A stretch of DNA of 64,000 nt from Acidaminococcaceae bacterium (GTDB lineage: Bacteria; Bacillota; Negativicutes; Acidaminococcales; Acidaminococcaceae). The notes under the pieces were generated by a model. That model searched no databases, had not been told where the DNA came from, and saw only the letters and a program-made list of their open reading frames with translations. The first letter of the stretch is position 1; every line of letters begins with the position of its first letter. Positions 9,005 to 16,822 of this stretch are shown here, piece by piece. The DNA lies in contig JAFQZL010000021.1 of assembly GCA_017405945.1 (NCBI GenBank), forward strand, positions 1 through 64,000, given 5' to 3'. The translations under genes and the position numbers were made by a program.

Positions 9005-9265
9005 ATGATTACAGCAAAACAGGCTTATGAAATTGCCAAAGAGTGGATGGGACCCTTCGCGTTAGTCAGTGCCGGTTATGAAATTGATACCCATTTTATT
9101 TTTCTCCGGGAGCATAACAGAGGGAAACTCTGGACGGACCATGCTTCTTTCTGGATTGACAAGACAAACGGCGCGTTAAAAATCGTATCGGCCATCCCGG
9201 CAACAAAAGAGTTTGACCTGATGCAGCAGGGCAAACCGCTGAACCTGGCGGAGATGTGCGAATAA
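9005..9265 (+). CDS. Small conserved hypothetical protein
   Basis: An 86-residue protein (MITAKQAYEIAKEWM...), acidic and aromatic. The ATG at 9005 is preceded by GAGAGGTG at proper distance, whereas the upstream TTG at 8984 has no ribosome site, so the shorter form is chosen. The first 25 residues look like an amphipathic helix. The size and the solitary position beside other small genes would fit an accessory or immunity-like protein, but nothing proves it. Confidence 0.6.
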   Translation: MITAKQAYEIAKEWMGPFALVSAGYEIDTHFIFLREHNRGKLWTDHASFWIDKTNGALKIVSAIPATKEFDLMQQGKPLNLAEMCE

Positions 9266-9277
9266 AACAAACGAATT

Positions 9278-10033
9278 ATGAATATTGACTGGAATGCAAC
9301 GAATTACACAAATCATTTTTCCTTCGTTCATCAATTTGGGGAAGATGTGCTGAAGCTCATTGACGCGCCGGCGGGGTCCCTGGTCCTGGATCTGGGGTGC
9401 GGCAACGGGGCGCTCAGCAAAAAACTTCAGGAACTTGGTTTCCTGGTCCGGGGAATGGATGCTTCGGAAGATATGCTTGCCGTCGCGCGGCAGCGTTTTC
9501 CGGACGTCATCTTTGAAAAGGGGGACGCCACACAGTTTACATTGCAATCGCCGGTAGACGTAATCTTTTCCAACGCCGTGTTTCATTGGATTGACGCGGA
9601 AAAGCAGGATGCGCTGGCAGCGCATATTGCAGCTGCATTAAAGCCGGGCGGCTCCCTCGTTTGTGAATTTGGCGGCAGGAACTGCGCTGAATCGGTCCAC
9701 GTCATGCTGGAGCAGTGTTTTGCAGAGCGTGGTCTGGTTTACTCACGGTTTAACTATTTCCCTACGATTGCCGAATACACTGCCGTTTTAGAGCGTAACG
9801 GACTGCGTCCGGACTACGCAGCATTGTTTGACCGCCCGACACCGCAAAGCCCTGGAAAGACCGTTGTGGACTGGATTGAAATGTTCGTCAGGGAACCGTT
9901 CCGGGGAATGGACGAAAAACTGAAAGCAGAAATCCTGCAGGAAGCAGAAAACCGGCTGCGGCCAAAACTCTGCAAGGATGGCAGGTGGATCATCGATTAT
10001 GTGCGGATCCGCGTAAGGGCGAGAAAATTATAA
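9278..10033 (+). CDS. Class I SAM-dependent methyltransferase
   Basis: A 251-residue methyltransferase with the SAM-binding motif LVLDLGCGNGALSKKL (about residues 34-49), an acidic residue in the second strand (MDASEDML), GDATQF and VDVIFSNAVFHWI. The pattern resembles the trans-aconitate methyltransferase/UbiE-like group. The substrate is not deducible. Its product SAH would be removed by the nearby SAH hydrolase, but most genomes have many methyltransferases, so the link is only positional. Confidence 0.85.
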   Translation: MNIDWNATNYTNHFSFVHQFGEDVLKLIDAPAGSLVLDLGCGNGALSKKLQELGFLVRGMDASEDMLAVARQRFPDVIFEKGDATQFTLQSPVDVIFSNAVFHWIDAEKQDALAAHIAAALKPGGSLVCEFGGRNCAESVHVMLEQCFAERGLVYSRFNYFPTIAEYTAVLERNGLRPDYAALFDRPTPQSPGKTVVDWIEMFVREPFRGMDEKLKAEILQEAENRLRPKLCKDGRWIIDYVRIRVRARKL

Positions 10034-10083
10034 TGTAATGCGGCCTTAATATGTACATTTTTTCTGAAAAGAGGTCTTTAACA

Positions 10084-10815
10084 TTGGATAAAGGTAATTT
10101 AGAGAAAATCAGGCAATCGGTGGTAGAAGCGGGGCTTGTGCTGGCTCATTCCAGTATGACCATCGGTACTTACGGCAACATCAGCTGCCGCGTGGATGAG
10201 AATCACATCGCCATCACGCCGTCAGGCAGGGATTATGAGCAACTCACCGCAGCGGATATCGTTGTGACTGACCTGGAAGGGGACGTTCAGAAGATTAACA
10301 GTGATGACGGGAATAAGTCTAATGACGCGGGCAATAACCCCGGAAACAATGCCATTCCGTTGCGTCCTTCTTCGGAATTGCCACTGCATCTTGAAATATA
10401 CAAAAACTTTCCGGAAGCCCGGGCCATCGTTCATACCCACAGTGTTTACGCCAGCGCGCTGGCAGTGGCGCATAAAGACCTGCCTCCCGTCATTGAAGAC
10501 CTGACACAAATTACAGGCGGCGCAGTGCGCTGTACGGACTACACGATTGCCGGGACAAAAGAACTGGGAGTAAAAGCAGTGGAAGCCATGGAAGGCGGAC
10601 GCAGTGCCGCGTTGCTTGCTAACCATGGAGCCGTGTGCTGGGGCAGGAATATGAAAGAAGCGCTGGCAACGGCGCAGATTCTGGAAAAAGCCGCGCAGAT
10701 TTACTGTATTGCCCATTCTTTTGGTTCGTCATTCCCGTTAAATGAAACTACCGTGAACACGCTGCACGACTTTTATCTGAATCATTACAGCAAAAGACAG
10801 CGGGGAGAAGAGTGA
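10084..10815 (+). CDS. Class II aldolase/adducin family protein
   Basis: Zinc-dependent aldolase-fold protein (243 aa from TTG 10084). AAAAGAGG at 10067-10074 is well spaced for this TTG, whereas ATG 10051 has no ribosome site. Seen: TYGNISCR, ITPSGRDYEQL, the catalytic glutamate in SSELPLH (E98), zinc ligands in VHTHS (H117, H119) and NHGAVCWG (H181). Residues 71-90 form an Asn/Asp/Gly-rich extra loop. Relatives include fuculose-phosphate aldolase, MtnB dehydratase and the aldolase of the DHAP shunt, which cleaves methylthioribulose-1-phosphate to DHAP and an aldehyde. With mtnP and mtnA in the same region, the last role is attractive, but it is inference. Confidence 0.85.
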   Translation: MDKGNLEKIRQSVVEAGLVLAHSSMTIGTYGNISCRVDENHIAITPSGRDYEQLTAADIVVTDLEGDVQKINSDDGNKSNDAGNNPGNNAIPLRPSSELPLHLEIYKNFPEARAIVHTHSVYASALAVAHKDLPPVIEDLTQITGGAVRCTDYTIAGTKELGVKAVEAMEGGRSAALLANHGAVCWGRNMKEALATAQILEKAAQIYCIAHSFGSSFPLNETTVNTLHDFYLNHYSKRQRGEE

Positions 10816-10855
10816 ATCATTATATCATATTCAAACTTAATGAAAGGAACTTGCC

Positions 10856-12142
10856 ATGAAGAAAATTTTAATCAGCAATGTGGAAATTGTTACGGACGGC
10901 CCGGCTTACAAAAAGAAGTACATCGGCATCACCGGCAATAAAATTTCTTACATTGGTATCAAAAAGCCTAAAGGCTATGAGGATGCATATCAGATTGACG
11001 GCACAGGAAAATTAGCTGCTGCCGGTATGGTGAACGCCCACACCCACATCGCCATGTGCCTGCTGCGCAGTTATGCCGACGACATGGCGCTGATGGACTG
11101 GCTGCAGAACAAGGTGTGGCCTGCAGAAGCCGGACTGCAGAAAGGCGACTGCTATGTGGGTACCCGGCTGGGCATTTTGGAAATGCTGAAGAGCGGTACC
11201 ACAGCCTTTGCAGACATGTATTTCTTTATGGACGAAACAGCACAGGCTGCCAGCGAAGCAGGGATCCGCGCCTGCCTGTCCCGTGGTCTGATGGGCGACA
11301 AGTATGATAAAAAAGATGACCGTTTAAAAGAAAATGTTCAGCTTTACAAAGACTGGAACGGCAAAGACGACGGCCTGATCACCGTCATGCTGGGACCCCA
11401 TGCTCCTTACACCTGCAGCAAAGAGTATCTGAAACTGTTGGTGGATACGGCCGGCGAACTGGACTGCCAGTTGCACATGCACCTGGCGGAAACAGAACAG
11501 GAAGTAAAAGACTGCGTCAAAAATTTCGGCGCCACGCCCATTAAATACGCGGACAGCCTCGGCATTTTGGACAGAGGCTGCCTGATTGCCCACGGCGTAT
11601 GGGTAACGGATGAAGAAATGGAAATCATGGCTGCCAAAAAAGCAAGGGTAGCCCACAATCCACAGAGCAATCTGAAACTGGCCAGCGGTATCGCCCCGGT
11701 AGAAAAAATGCTGGCAAAAGGCATCACGGTTGGTCTTGGCACCGACGGAGCAACCAGCAATAACAATCTGGATATGCTGGAAGAAGCACGGCTTACCGCT
11801 ATGCTGCACAAAGGCGTCACCTACGATCCGCTGTGCATTCCGGCAGCCACGGCCTGGGACATGGCCACTTATCAGGGCGCAAAATGCCTTGGCTACGACA
11901 AGCTGGGAAAAATCGAAAAAGGCTGGCTGGCCGACATTGTTTTGTATGATATGAACAAGCCCCACTGGTATCCCCGCAATAACCGCCTGAGCCTGCTGGT
12001 ATATGCAGCCAATGCCGGTGATGCGGACACGACTATTGTCAACGGCAAAGTTGTAATGGAAAAAGGTGAAGTGAAAGCACTGGATGCAGAAAAGATTTAT
12101 TATGAAGCTGACAAGGTAGCAAAACGGCTGACAGGGAAATAA
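10856..12142 (+). CDS. mtaD: 5-methylthioadenosine/S-adenosylhomocysteine deaminase family amidohydrolase
   Basis: Metal-dependent amidohydrolase (428 aa) of the MtaD/SsnA group, likely deaminating MTA or SAH (or 5'-deoxyadenosine) to the inosyl form. Seen: metal ligands NAHTHIAM (H62, H64), the substrate-specific stretch LLRSYADDMALMDWL, GPHAPYTCS, HMHLAETEQE (about 207), HNPQSNLKLASG and the catalytic GTDGATSNNN (about 298). It directly follows the aldolase gene. Together with mtnP, mtnA and ahcY it makes a second route for disposing of the same nucleosides. Specificity within the family is uncertain. Confidence 0.9.
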   Translation: MKKILISNVEIVTDGPAYKKKYIGITGNKISYIGIKKPKGYEDAYQIDGTGKLAAAGMVNAHTHIAMCLLRSYADDMALMDWLQNKVWPAEAGLQKGDCYVGTRLGILEMLKSGTTAFADMYFFMDETAQAASEAGIRACLSRGLMGDKYDKKDDRLKENVQLYKDWNGKDDGLITVMLGPHAPYTCSKEYLKLLVDTAGELDCQLHMHLAETEQEVKDCVKNFGATPIKYADSLGILDRGCLIAHGVWVTDEEMEIMAAKKARVAHNPQSNLKLASGIAPVEKMLAKGITVGLGTDGATSNNNLDMLEEARLTAMLHKGVTYDPLCIPAATAWDMATYQGAKCLGYDKLGKIEKGWLADIVLYDMNKPHWYPRNNRLSLLVYAANAGDADTTIVNGKVVMEKGEVKALDAEKIYYEADKVAKRLTGK

Positions 12143-12204
12143 GAATATACCTTACGTTCATTTTTCGTAAATATATTTTTTATTCACAAATTGTTTTAAA
12201 TTTC

Positions 12205-12235
12205 GTGACAATGAAAACCGAAAACGTATTATAAT
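12205..12235 (+). promoter_or_regulatory. Candidate promoter of the nfnA-nfnB pair
   Basis: A perfect TATAAT at 12230-12235 lies in an AT-rich gap with a GTGACA at 12205-12210. The spacing is 19 bases, so the -35 match is only moderate. The promoter lies 41 bases before the start codon. Confidence 0.5.
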
Positions 12236-12276
12236 ATTAAGATAGGGAAATATGAATTGAAGGAAGGGGAATCATC

Positions 12277-13116
12277 ATGGCGAAAATCTTGGACAAAAAA
12301 CTTGTTTCACCTGCCGTATACGAATTGGTGATCGAGGCGCCGCTGATTGCGCGCAAATGCAAACCGGGCCAGTTCGTTATCGTGTTATCGGATCCCGAAA
12401 GCGAGCGGGTTCCGTTCACCATTGCGGATTTTGACCGGGAAAAAGGCACTATCACCATGATCATCCAGGTGGTAGGCAACACCTCACGCCACATCTGTGA
12501 AGATTTTGAAGCAGGGGACGAATGGGATAACATCGTCGGCCCGTTAGGCCAGCCTTCTGAAATGAAAAATTTCGGCACCGTGGTCTGTGTGGGCGGCGGC
12601 ATCGGCGTTGCGCCGGTATATCCTATCGCACGTGCCTATAAAGAACTGGGCAACAAAGTCATTTCCATTATCGGCGCCCGGAACAAAGAGCTGGTACTGT
12701 GGGAAGACCGTATGCGCGCTGTCAGTGATGAACTGATCGTCTGCACCGACGACGGCAGTTACGGCCACAAAGGATTTGTTACCGATCCGCTGAAGGCCAT
12801 GCTGGAAAAAGGCGAGAAGGTGGATTACGTTATCGCCATCGGCCCGGTCATCATGATGCGCAACGTTGCCCGCACCACGGAACCGTTTAAAGTGTTTACG
12901 GCAGTCAGCCTCAACACCATTATGGTAGACGGAACCGGCATGTGCGGCGGCTGCCGCGTGCTGGTTGGCGGCGAAAACAAATTCGCCTGCGTGGACGGCC
13001 CGGAATTCGACGCCCATAAAGTGGATTTCGCCAATCTGATGGAACGCCAGAAGATGTATAAAACTCAGGAATCGGTTGAATGGGGATGCGGAGGTGCCTG
13101 CAAATGCTTAAAGTAA
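12277..13116 (+). CDS. nfnA: Ferredoxin-NADP+ reductase-like subunit of an NfnAB/GltS-type complex
   Basis: A 279-residue FAD/NAD-binding flavoprotein with a [2Fe-2S] site. Seen: the flavin motif RVPFTI, the nucleotide-binding loop VGGGIGVAPVYPIA (about 105-118), and cysteines in MCGGCRV and KFACVDGPEFD for the cluster. It ends in GCGGACKCLK. In anaerobes this subunit pairs with a GltA-like protein (next gene) as NADH-dependent ferredoxin:NADP+ oxidoreductase, an electron-bifurcating enzyme balancing NADH, NADPH and ferredoxin; the related SudB/DHOD-like name is also used. The stop overlaps the next start by 13 bases. Bifurcation itself cannot be shown from sequence. Confidence 0.85.
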   Translation: MAKILDKKLVSPAVYELVIEAPLIARKCKPGQFVIVLSDPESERVPFTIADFDREKGTITMIIQVVGNTSRHICEDFEAGDEWDNIVGPLGQPSEMKNFGTVVCVGGGIGVAPVYPIARAYKELGNKVISIIGARNKELVLWEDRMRAVSDELIVCTDDGSYGHKGFVTDPLKAMLEKGEKVDYVIAIGPVIMMRNVARTTEPFKVFTAVSLNTIMVDGTGMCGGCRVLVGGENKFACVDGPEFDAHKVDFANLMERQKMYKTQESVEWGCGGACKCLK

Positions 13117-14495
13117 ATCGTCACGCTATGCCGGAACAGCCGGCTGAAATCCGCCGTCGCAATTTTGAAGAGGTGGCGCTGGGCTATGATGAGGCCACTG
13201 CCATTGAAGAAGCCAAACGCTGCCTGAACTGTCCCAAGCCCCGCTGCGTAGAAGGCTGCCCGGTTAATATTTACATTCCGAAATTTGTCCACGCGGTTTC
13301 CGAAGGAGACTTTGCTTCCGCTATTAAAATCATTAAAGAAAAGAGCAGCCTGCCTGCTGTCTGCGGCCGTGTCTGCCCGCAGGAAAAACAGTGTGAAAGC
13401 CGCTGCGTGCTGGGTATCAAGGGCGAGCCGGTGGCAATCGGGCGCCTGGAGCGCTTTGTGGCGGATTATGCACGGGAACACGGACTGGATAAAGTGGACC
13501 CGTCTGAAGTTGCCGCTAAAAACGGCAAAAAGGTTGCCATCGTAGGTTCCGGACCTTCCGGCCTGGCCTGTGCCGGCGTGCTGGCGCAAAAAGGCTATGA
13601 CGTAACCATCTTTGAAGTCCTGCATGCGGCCGGCGGCGTGCTGATGTACGGCATACCCCAGTTCCGTCTGCCCAAAGAAATCGTGCAGCACGAAATTGCA
13701 GGGCTGAAACAGATGGGCGTGCATGTCCAGACCAACGCCATTATCGGACGCACTTTTACCATTGATGAACTGATGAAGGAAGAAGGCTTTAACGCTGTGT
13801 ATATCGCGACTGGTGCAGGCCTGCCTCACTTCATGCATATCCCCGGGGAAGAATTCAACGGCGTCTATGCGGCTAATGAATTCTTAACCCGCGTGAACCT
13901 GATGAAAGCGTACACGTTCCCACGGGCAGCTACTCCGGTCTTTATCGGCAAAAAGGTTGCAGTCGTGGGTGGCGGCAACGTAGCCATGGACGCGGCCCGT
14001 ACTGCCATGCGGTTAGGCGCGGAACACGTGTACATTGTTTACCGTCGCGGAGAAGATGAACTGCCGGCCCGTAAAGAAGAAGTAGGGCACGCCAAAGAAG
14101 AAGGCATTGAGTTCTGTCTGCTGAACAATCCGGTATGCATTGTGGGCAACGAGCAGGGCTGGGTCACCGGTCTGGAATGCGTTAAGATGGAACTGGGCGA
14201 ACCGGACGCTTCCGGCCGCCGTTCACCGGTTGCCATCAAAGACAGCAACTATGTACTGGAAGTGGATGAAGTAATCATGGCCATCGGCCAGGGTCCGAAC
14301 CCGTTGATTCATCAGACTACCCCTGACCTGGAAGTAAACCGTCGCGGCAACATCGTCGCCGATGAAAACGGCGCTACCAGTATGCCGGGCGTCTACGCCG
14401 GCGGCGACATCGTCACCGGTGCGGCCACGGTTATTTCCGCCATGGGCGCGGGTAAACGGGCAGCGGCGGCTATTGATGAGTATCTGACAAAATAA
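13104..14495 (+). CDS. nfnB: GltA-like flavoprotein, partner subunit (NfnB; glutamate synthase small-subunit family)
   Basis: A 463-residue flavoprotein annotated either as NADPH-dependent glutamate synthase GltA or as NfnB. N-terminal cysteines (CLNCPKPRCVEGCP and CGRVCPQEKQCESRC) bind [4Fe-4S] clusters. FAD loop VAIVGSGPSGLACAG and NAD(P) loop VAVVGGGNVAMDAAR follow. No glutamate synthase large subunit is nearby, and the partner is ferredoxin-reductase-like, so Nfn is preferred. The start is set to ATG 13104, with GGAGGTG seven bases ahead; the longer reading from 13080 lies inside the upstream gene. Confidence 0.88.
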   Translation: MLKVNRHAMPEQPAEIRRRNFEEVALGYDEATAIEEAKRCLNCPKPRCVEGCPVNIYIPKFVHAVSEGDFASAIKIIKEKSSLPAVCGRVCPQEKQCESRCVLGIKGEPVAIGRLERFVADYAREHGLDKVDPSEVAAKNGKKVAIVGSGPSGLACAGVLAQKGYDVTIFEVLHAAGGVLMYGIPQFRLPKEIVQHEIAGLKQMGVHVQTNAIIGRTFTIDELMKEEGFNAVYIATGAGLPHFMHIPGEEFNGVYAANEFLTRVNLMKAYTFPRAATPVFIGKKVAVVGGGNVAMDAARTAMRLGAEHVYIVYRRGEDELPARKEEVGHAKEEGIEFCLLNNPVCIVGNEQGWVTGLECVKMELGEPDASGRRSPVAIKDSNYVLEVDEVIMAIGQGPNPLIHQTTPDLEVNRRGNIVADENGATSMPGVYAGGDIVTGAATVISAMGAGKRAAAAIDEYLTK

Positions 14496-14589
14496 AACAG
14501 GATTATGGAGTAGGGACTCAATACTGCATAAATTATAGTTTTTGATTACATAAACCAGAAAAAAGTTAAATCAGAAAGGCAGAGTTAAA

Positions 14590-15219
14590 GTGAAAAAACT
14601 CAAATTATTTTTCAGTGTTTTGTTTTTGTTCCTCGCCTTGACGGCCCCCGCCCAGGCGCAGGAAAGAATCCTGGACTATTTTTATCCGGAAGGACGCTCC
14701 TCATACTACATTTACAATGACGAAAAATCCGGACCTGTAGAAAAAGTGAACGTTACTTTTGAACGCAGCAATACTGGAGACCGTCTGGACAGGGAATCAC
14801 CGATTCCTCTGATCGGCAGCATCAAGTTTCTTCCTTACAGCGGTACTTCTTCTTATATGCTTGATATTGCGGATTACTCTGTCACCGCAAGGACATGGTG
14901 GACAAAAGACGGGACTGACAATCAGAATTCCCAAAATAAAACCCATGTGAACCTGGAGTTTTTAAAACTCCCCGCGAAAGGCGAGACTCTCAATTGGACC
15001 ACTACCGTAAACGAAAATGGTATAACACAGCAAATCTGGGAGATGAGTGCGAAACTCACCATGATCGGGGTATTTGAGAATAATGAAAGAGTCGCTGTAA
15101 AAGTACTGGAAGTAAAACGTAATGTATTTGACGCGCAGCACAATCTGGTTCCGGGACAGTCCGTTACGGAATACTGGCGGCTGGGTAAAGGCCTGATTAA
15201 AGTGGTCAGGAACAAATAA
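14590..15219 (+). CDS. Exported protein of unknown function
   Basis: A 209-residue protein that starts with GTG, has a signal peptide ending around APAQAQ (residue 22) and a beta-rich mature part. It has no cysteines and no familiar motif. It is the first of three consecutive genes for secreted proteins after nfnB. It may be an envelope or host-facing protein, but nothing specific is visible. Confidence 0.65.
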   Translation: MKKLKLFFSVLFLFLALTAPAQAQERILDYFYPEGRSSYYIYNDEKSGPVEKVNVTFERSNTGDRLDRESPIPLIGSIKFLPYSGTSSYMLDIADYSVTARTWWTKDGTDNQNSQNKTHVNLEFLKLPAKGETLNWTTTVNENGITQQIWEMSAKLTMIGVFENNERVAVKVLEVKRNVFDAQHNLVPGQSVTEYWRLGKGLIKVVRNK

Positions 15220-15340
15220 ATGTCATTATTGTTCTTCTGCCGTAAAATCAAGTGAGTGTTGTAATAAAAAATTCAGTGCACCGGACACCGGTTTAATGAA
15301 CTGATTTTGTATTTAGTATGGTATGTGGAGGTATCCGTTT

Positions 15341-16804
15341 ATGAAAAGAAGTACAGCAACAATTATTTCTTCTTTATTGGTTTTAGGTTGTGCCTGTCCT
15401 GTTTTTGCGGCGCCTAAAAACGTTTACACAGACGCAGATTCCGGATTTGCTGTGCAAACTGTGAATCCGATGATAGAGTATGCATCGAAATACAGTTACG
15501 GATTCCAGGAAAACGATAGCATTACGGACAGCTTTACCTCTGTTGTGGCCATTCCTGCAGATGTTCTCGCCAAAAAGAAAGGAATCGTTTTCACAACGAA
15601 ACAATTTAAAGAAAAACTGGCGGCTGAAACGGGTAAAAAGTCCGGAGACAAGCCTGATTACGCTTTATTCCGTCCGGAAACCTACACCCACGCCACAGGT
15701 CAGCCCTATCTGAATATGGAAGACTCGATGCTGGATTGTTTTGACGAAGATGAATTACAGCACGCCACATTTTCCTATGAAACAAAGACTGTTGGAAAAC
15801 AAACTTATTTTGTGATATCCGCACAATTCCCTGGCGCGTTTGACAAAGAAAAAGGGATTGACCAAAAGGTTACAGACAAAAAACTGTTCATCACTTCTGA
15901 AAATAATGTCCTGTATCTGACAGAATCCTACTGCAGTGCAGAGACAGAAGCAGCCAAAAATGCCAAAGCAGCCGAAAGTAAAAATACCACATTAAAAAAA
16001 GACTATGAAGAAAAAGGGATTTCCTCCGAAACGGCCGGCAGCGCCGTGCAGGATCCCAAGGCCTTGCAAAACGCGCTTCTGCCGCTGACCGATTCTTCGT
16101 TGAATGATCCCAAGATCCAGAAAGCATTGCAGAAAGAACGGGAGGCCATCTTAAAAGGCCTTACTTTCTTTAAACCGGACACAAGCAAAAAGAATTTTGG
16201 CATGAACGATCCGGTTTTGAAACAGTTTGTTTCGTTACCGGACAACTGGCTGTATGTGCGTGCTACTCCGGAAATCAAGGATCAGGATGGTTTGAAAGCA
16301 AATGTGGCCTGGGCAGCACCCTATACTATGGTAAGCAATCTGGCAAATTTTGCTTTTATGAAAGATTTTGAAAAAGACCTGAAACCGGAAGAGATTTACA
16401 ACATTTATGATGAGAGTGTAATATTAGCCAGCTACAGTATCCGGAAAAGCAAAAAGAGCAAAAATATTTCTGATATAGCTGAAGAAATATTCAATATCCC
16501 GCAGTCTGATATGCAGAAGGCGCTGGACGAACTGATGCCCAAGTTTCTCAGCAATGAAGACCTGAAAAAATATGCCGTGTTAAGCAATACAAAAGCAAAG
16601 ATTGCGAATGACGGCCAGGTTATTAAACTTGCTTTTGACACCAATGTTAAAGTTATGAACCGGTTTGATTTTCTTACCCGTGCAAACCTGGCGGGAACCA
16701 GGAACAACGGACTGCTCAGCCTTTATATTTCAAAAGGCGATAAAACAAAAACCAAAACAGCCGCCAACCTGGCAGACAAGGTGAAACTACTGCCGGGAAA
16801 ATAA
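15341..16804 (+). CDS. Exported protein, first of two tandem paralogs
   Basis: A 487-residue protein with a signal peptide cut near CPVFAA. GGAGG at 15327-15331 points to ATG 15341 rather than 15323. Shared with the following gene: an opening of the form YTD.DSGF, a central ILKGL.FF.P block, then a (F/L)PdnWLYV-like stretch and an LYISK ending. This marks a duplication with strong divergence. The architecture looks like two similar domains joined by a Lys/Ala-rich linker. Function unknown. Confidence 0.7.
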   Translation: MKRSTATIISSLLVLGCACPVFAAPKNVYTDADSGFAVQTVNPMIEYASKYSYGFQENDSITDSFTSVVAIPADVLAKKKGIVFTTKQFKEKLAAETGKKSGDKPDYALFRPETYTHATGQPYLNMEDSMLDCFDEDELQHATFSYETKTVGKQTYFVISAQFPGAFDKEKGIDQKVTDKKLFITSENNVLYLTESYCSAETEAAKNAKAAESKNTTLKKDYEEKGISSETAGSAVQDPKALQNALLPLTDSSLNDPKIQKALQKEREAILKGLTFFKPDTSKKNFGMNDPVLKQFVSLPDNWLYVRATPEIKDQDGLKANVAWAAPYTMVSNLANFAFMKDFEKDLKPEEIYNIYDESVILASYSIRKSKKSKNISDIAEEIFNIPQSDMQKALDELMPKFLSNEDLKKYAVLSNTKAKIANDGQVIKLAFDTNVKVMNRFDFLTRANLAGTRNNGLLSLYISKGDKTKTKTAANLADKVKLLPGK

Positions 16805-16822
16805 TAAGGAGTTAAACGAAAG

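Noticed and set aside
4253..10033. Idea that the small-gene block is a toxin-antitoxin or defence island
   Set aside because: No nuclease, toxin, helicase or restriction motif is seen; the proteins are mostly exported, metal-binding or transport-like.
12191..12211. Imperfect TTGT...ACAA palindrome in the nfnA upstream region, considered as a Rex or FNR site
   Set aside because: The half-sites do not match TTGTGA/TCACAA or TTGAT/ATCAA well enough; too weak to report as a feature.
13065..13838. 257-codon minus frame opposite nfnB
   Set aside because: Antisense to conserved flavoprotein sequence; no motif of its own.
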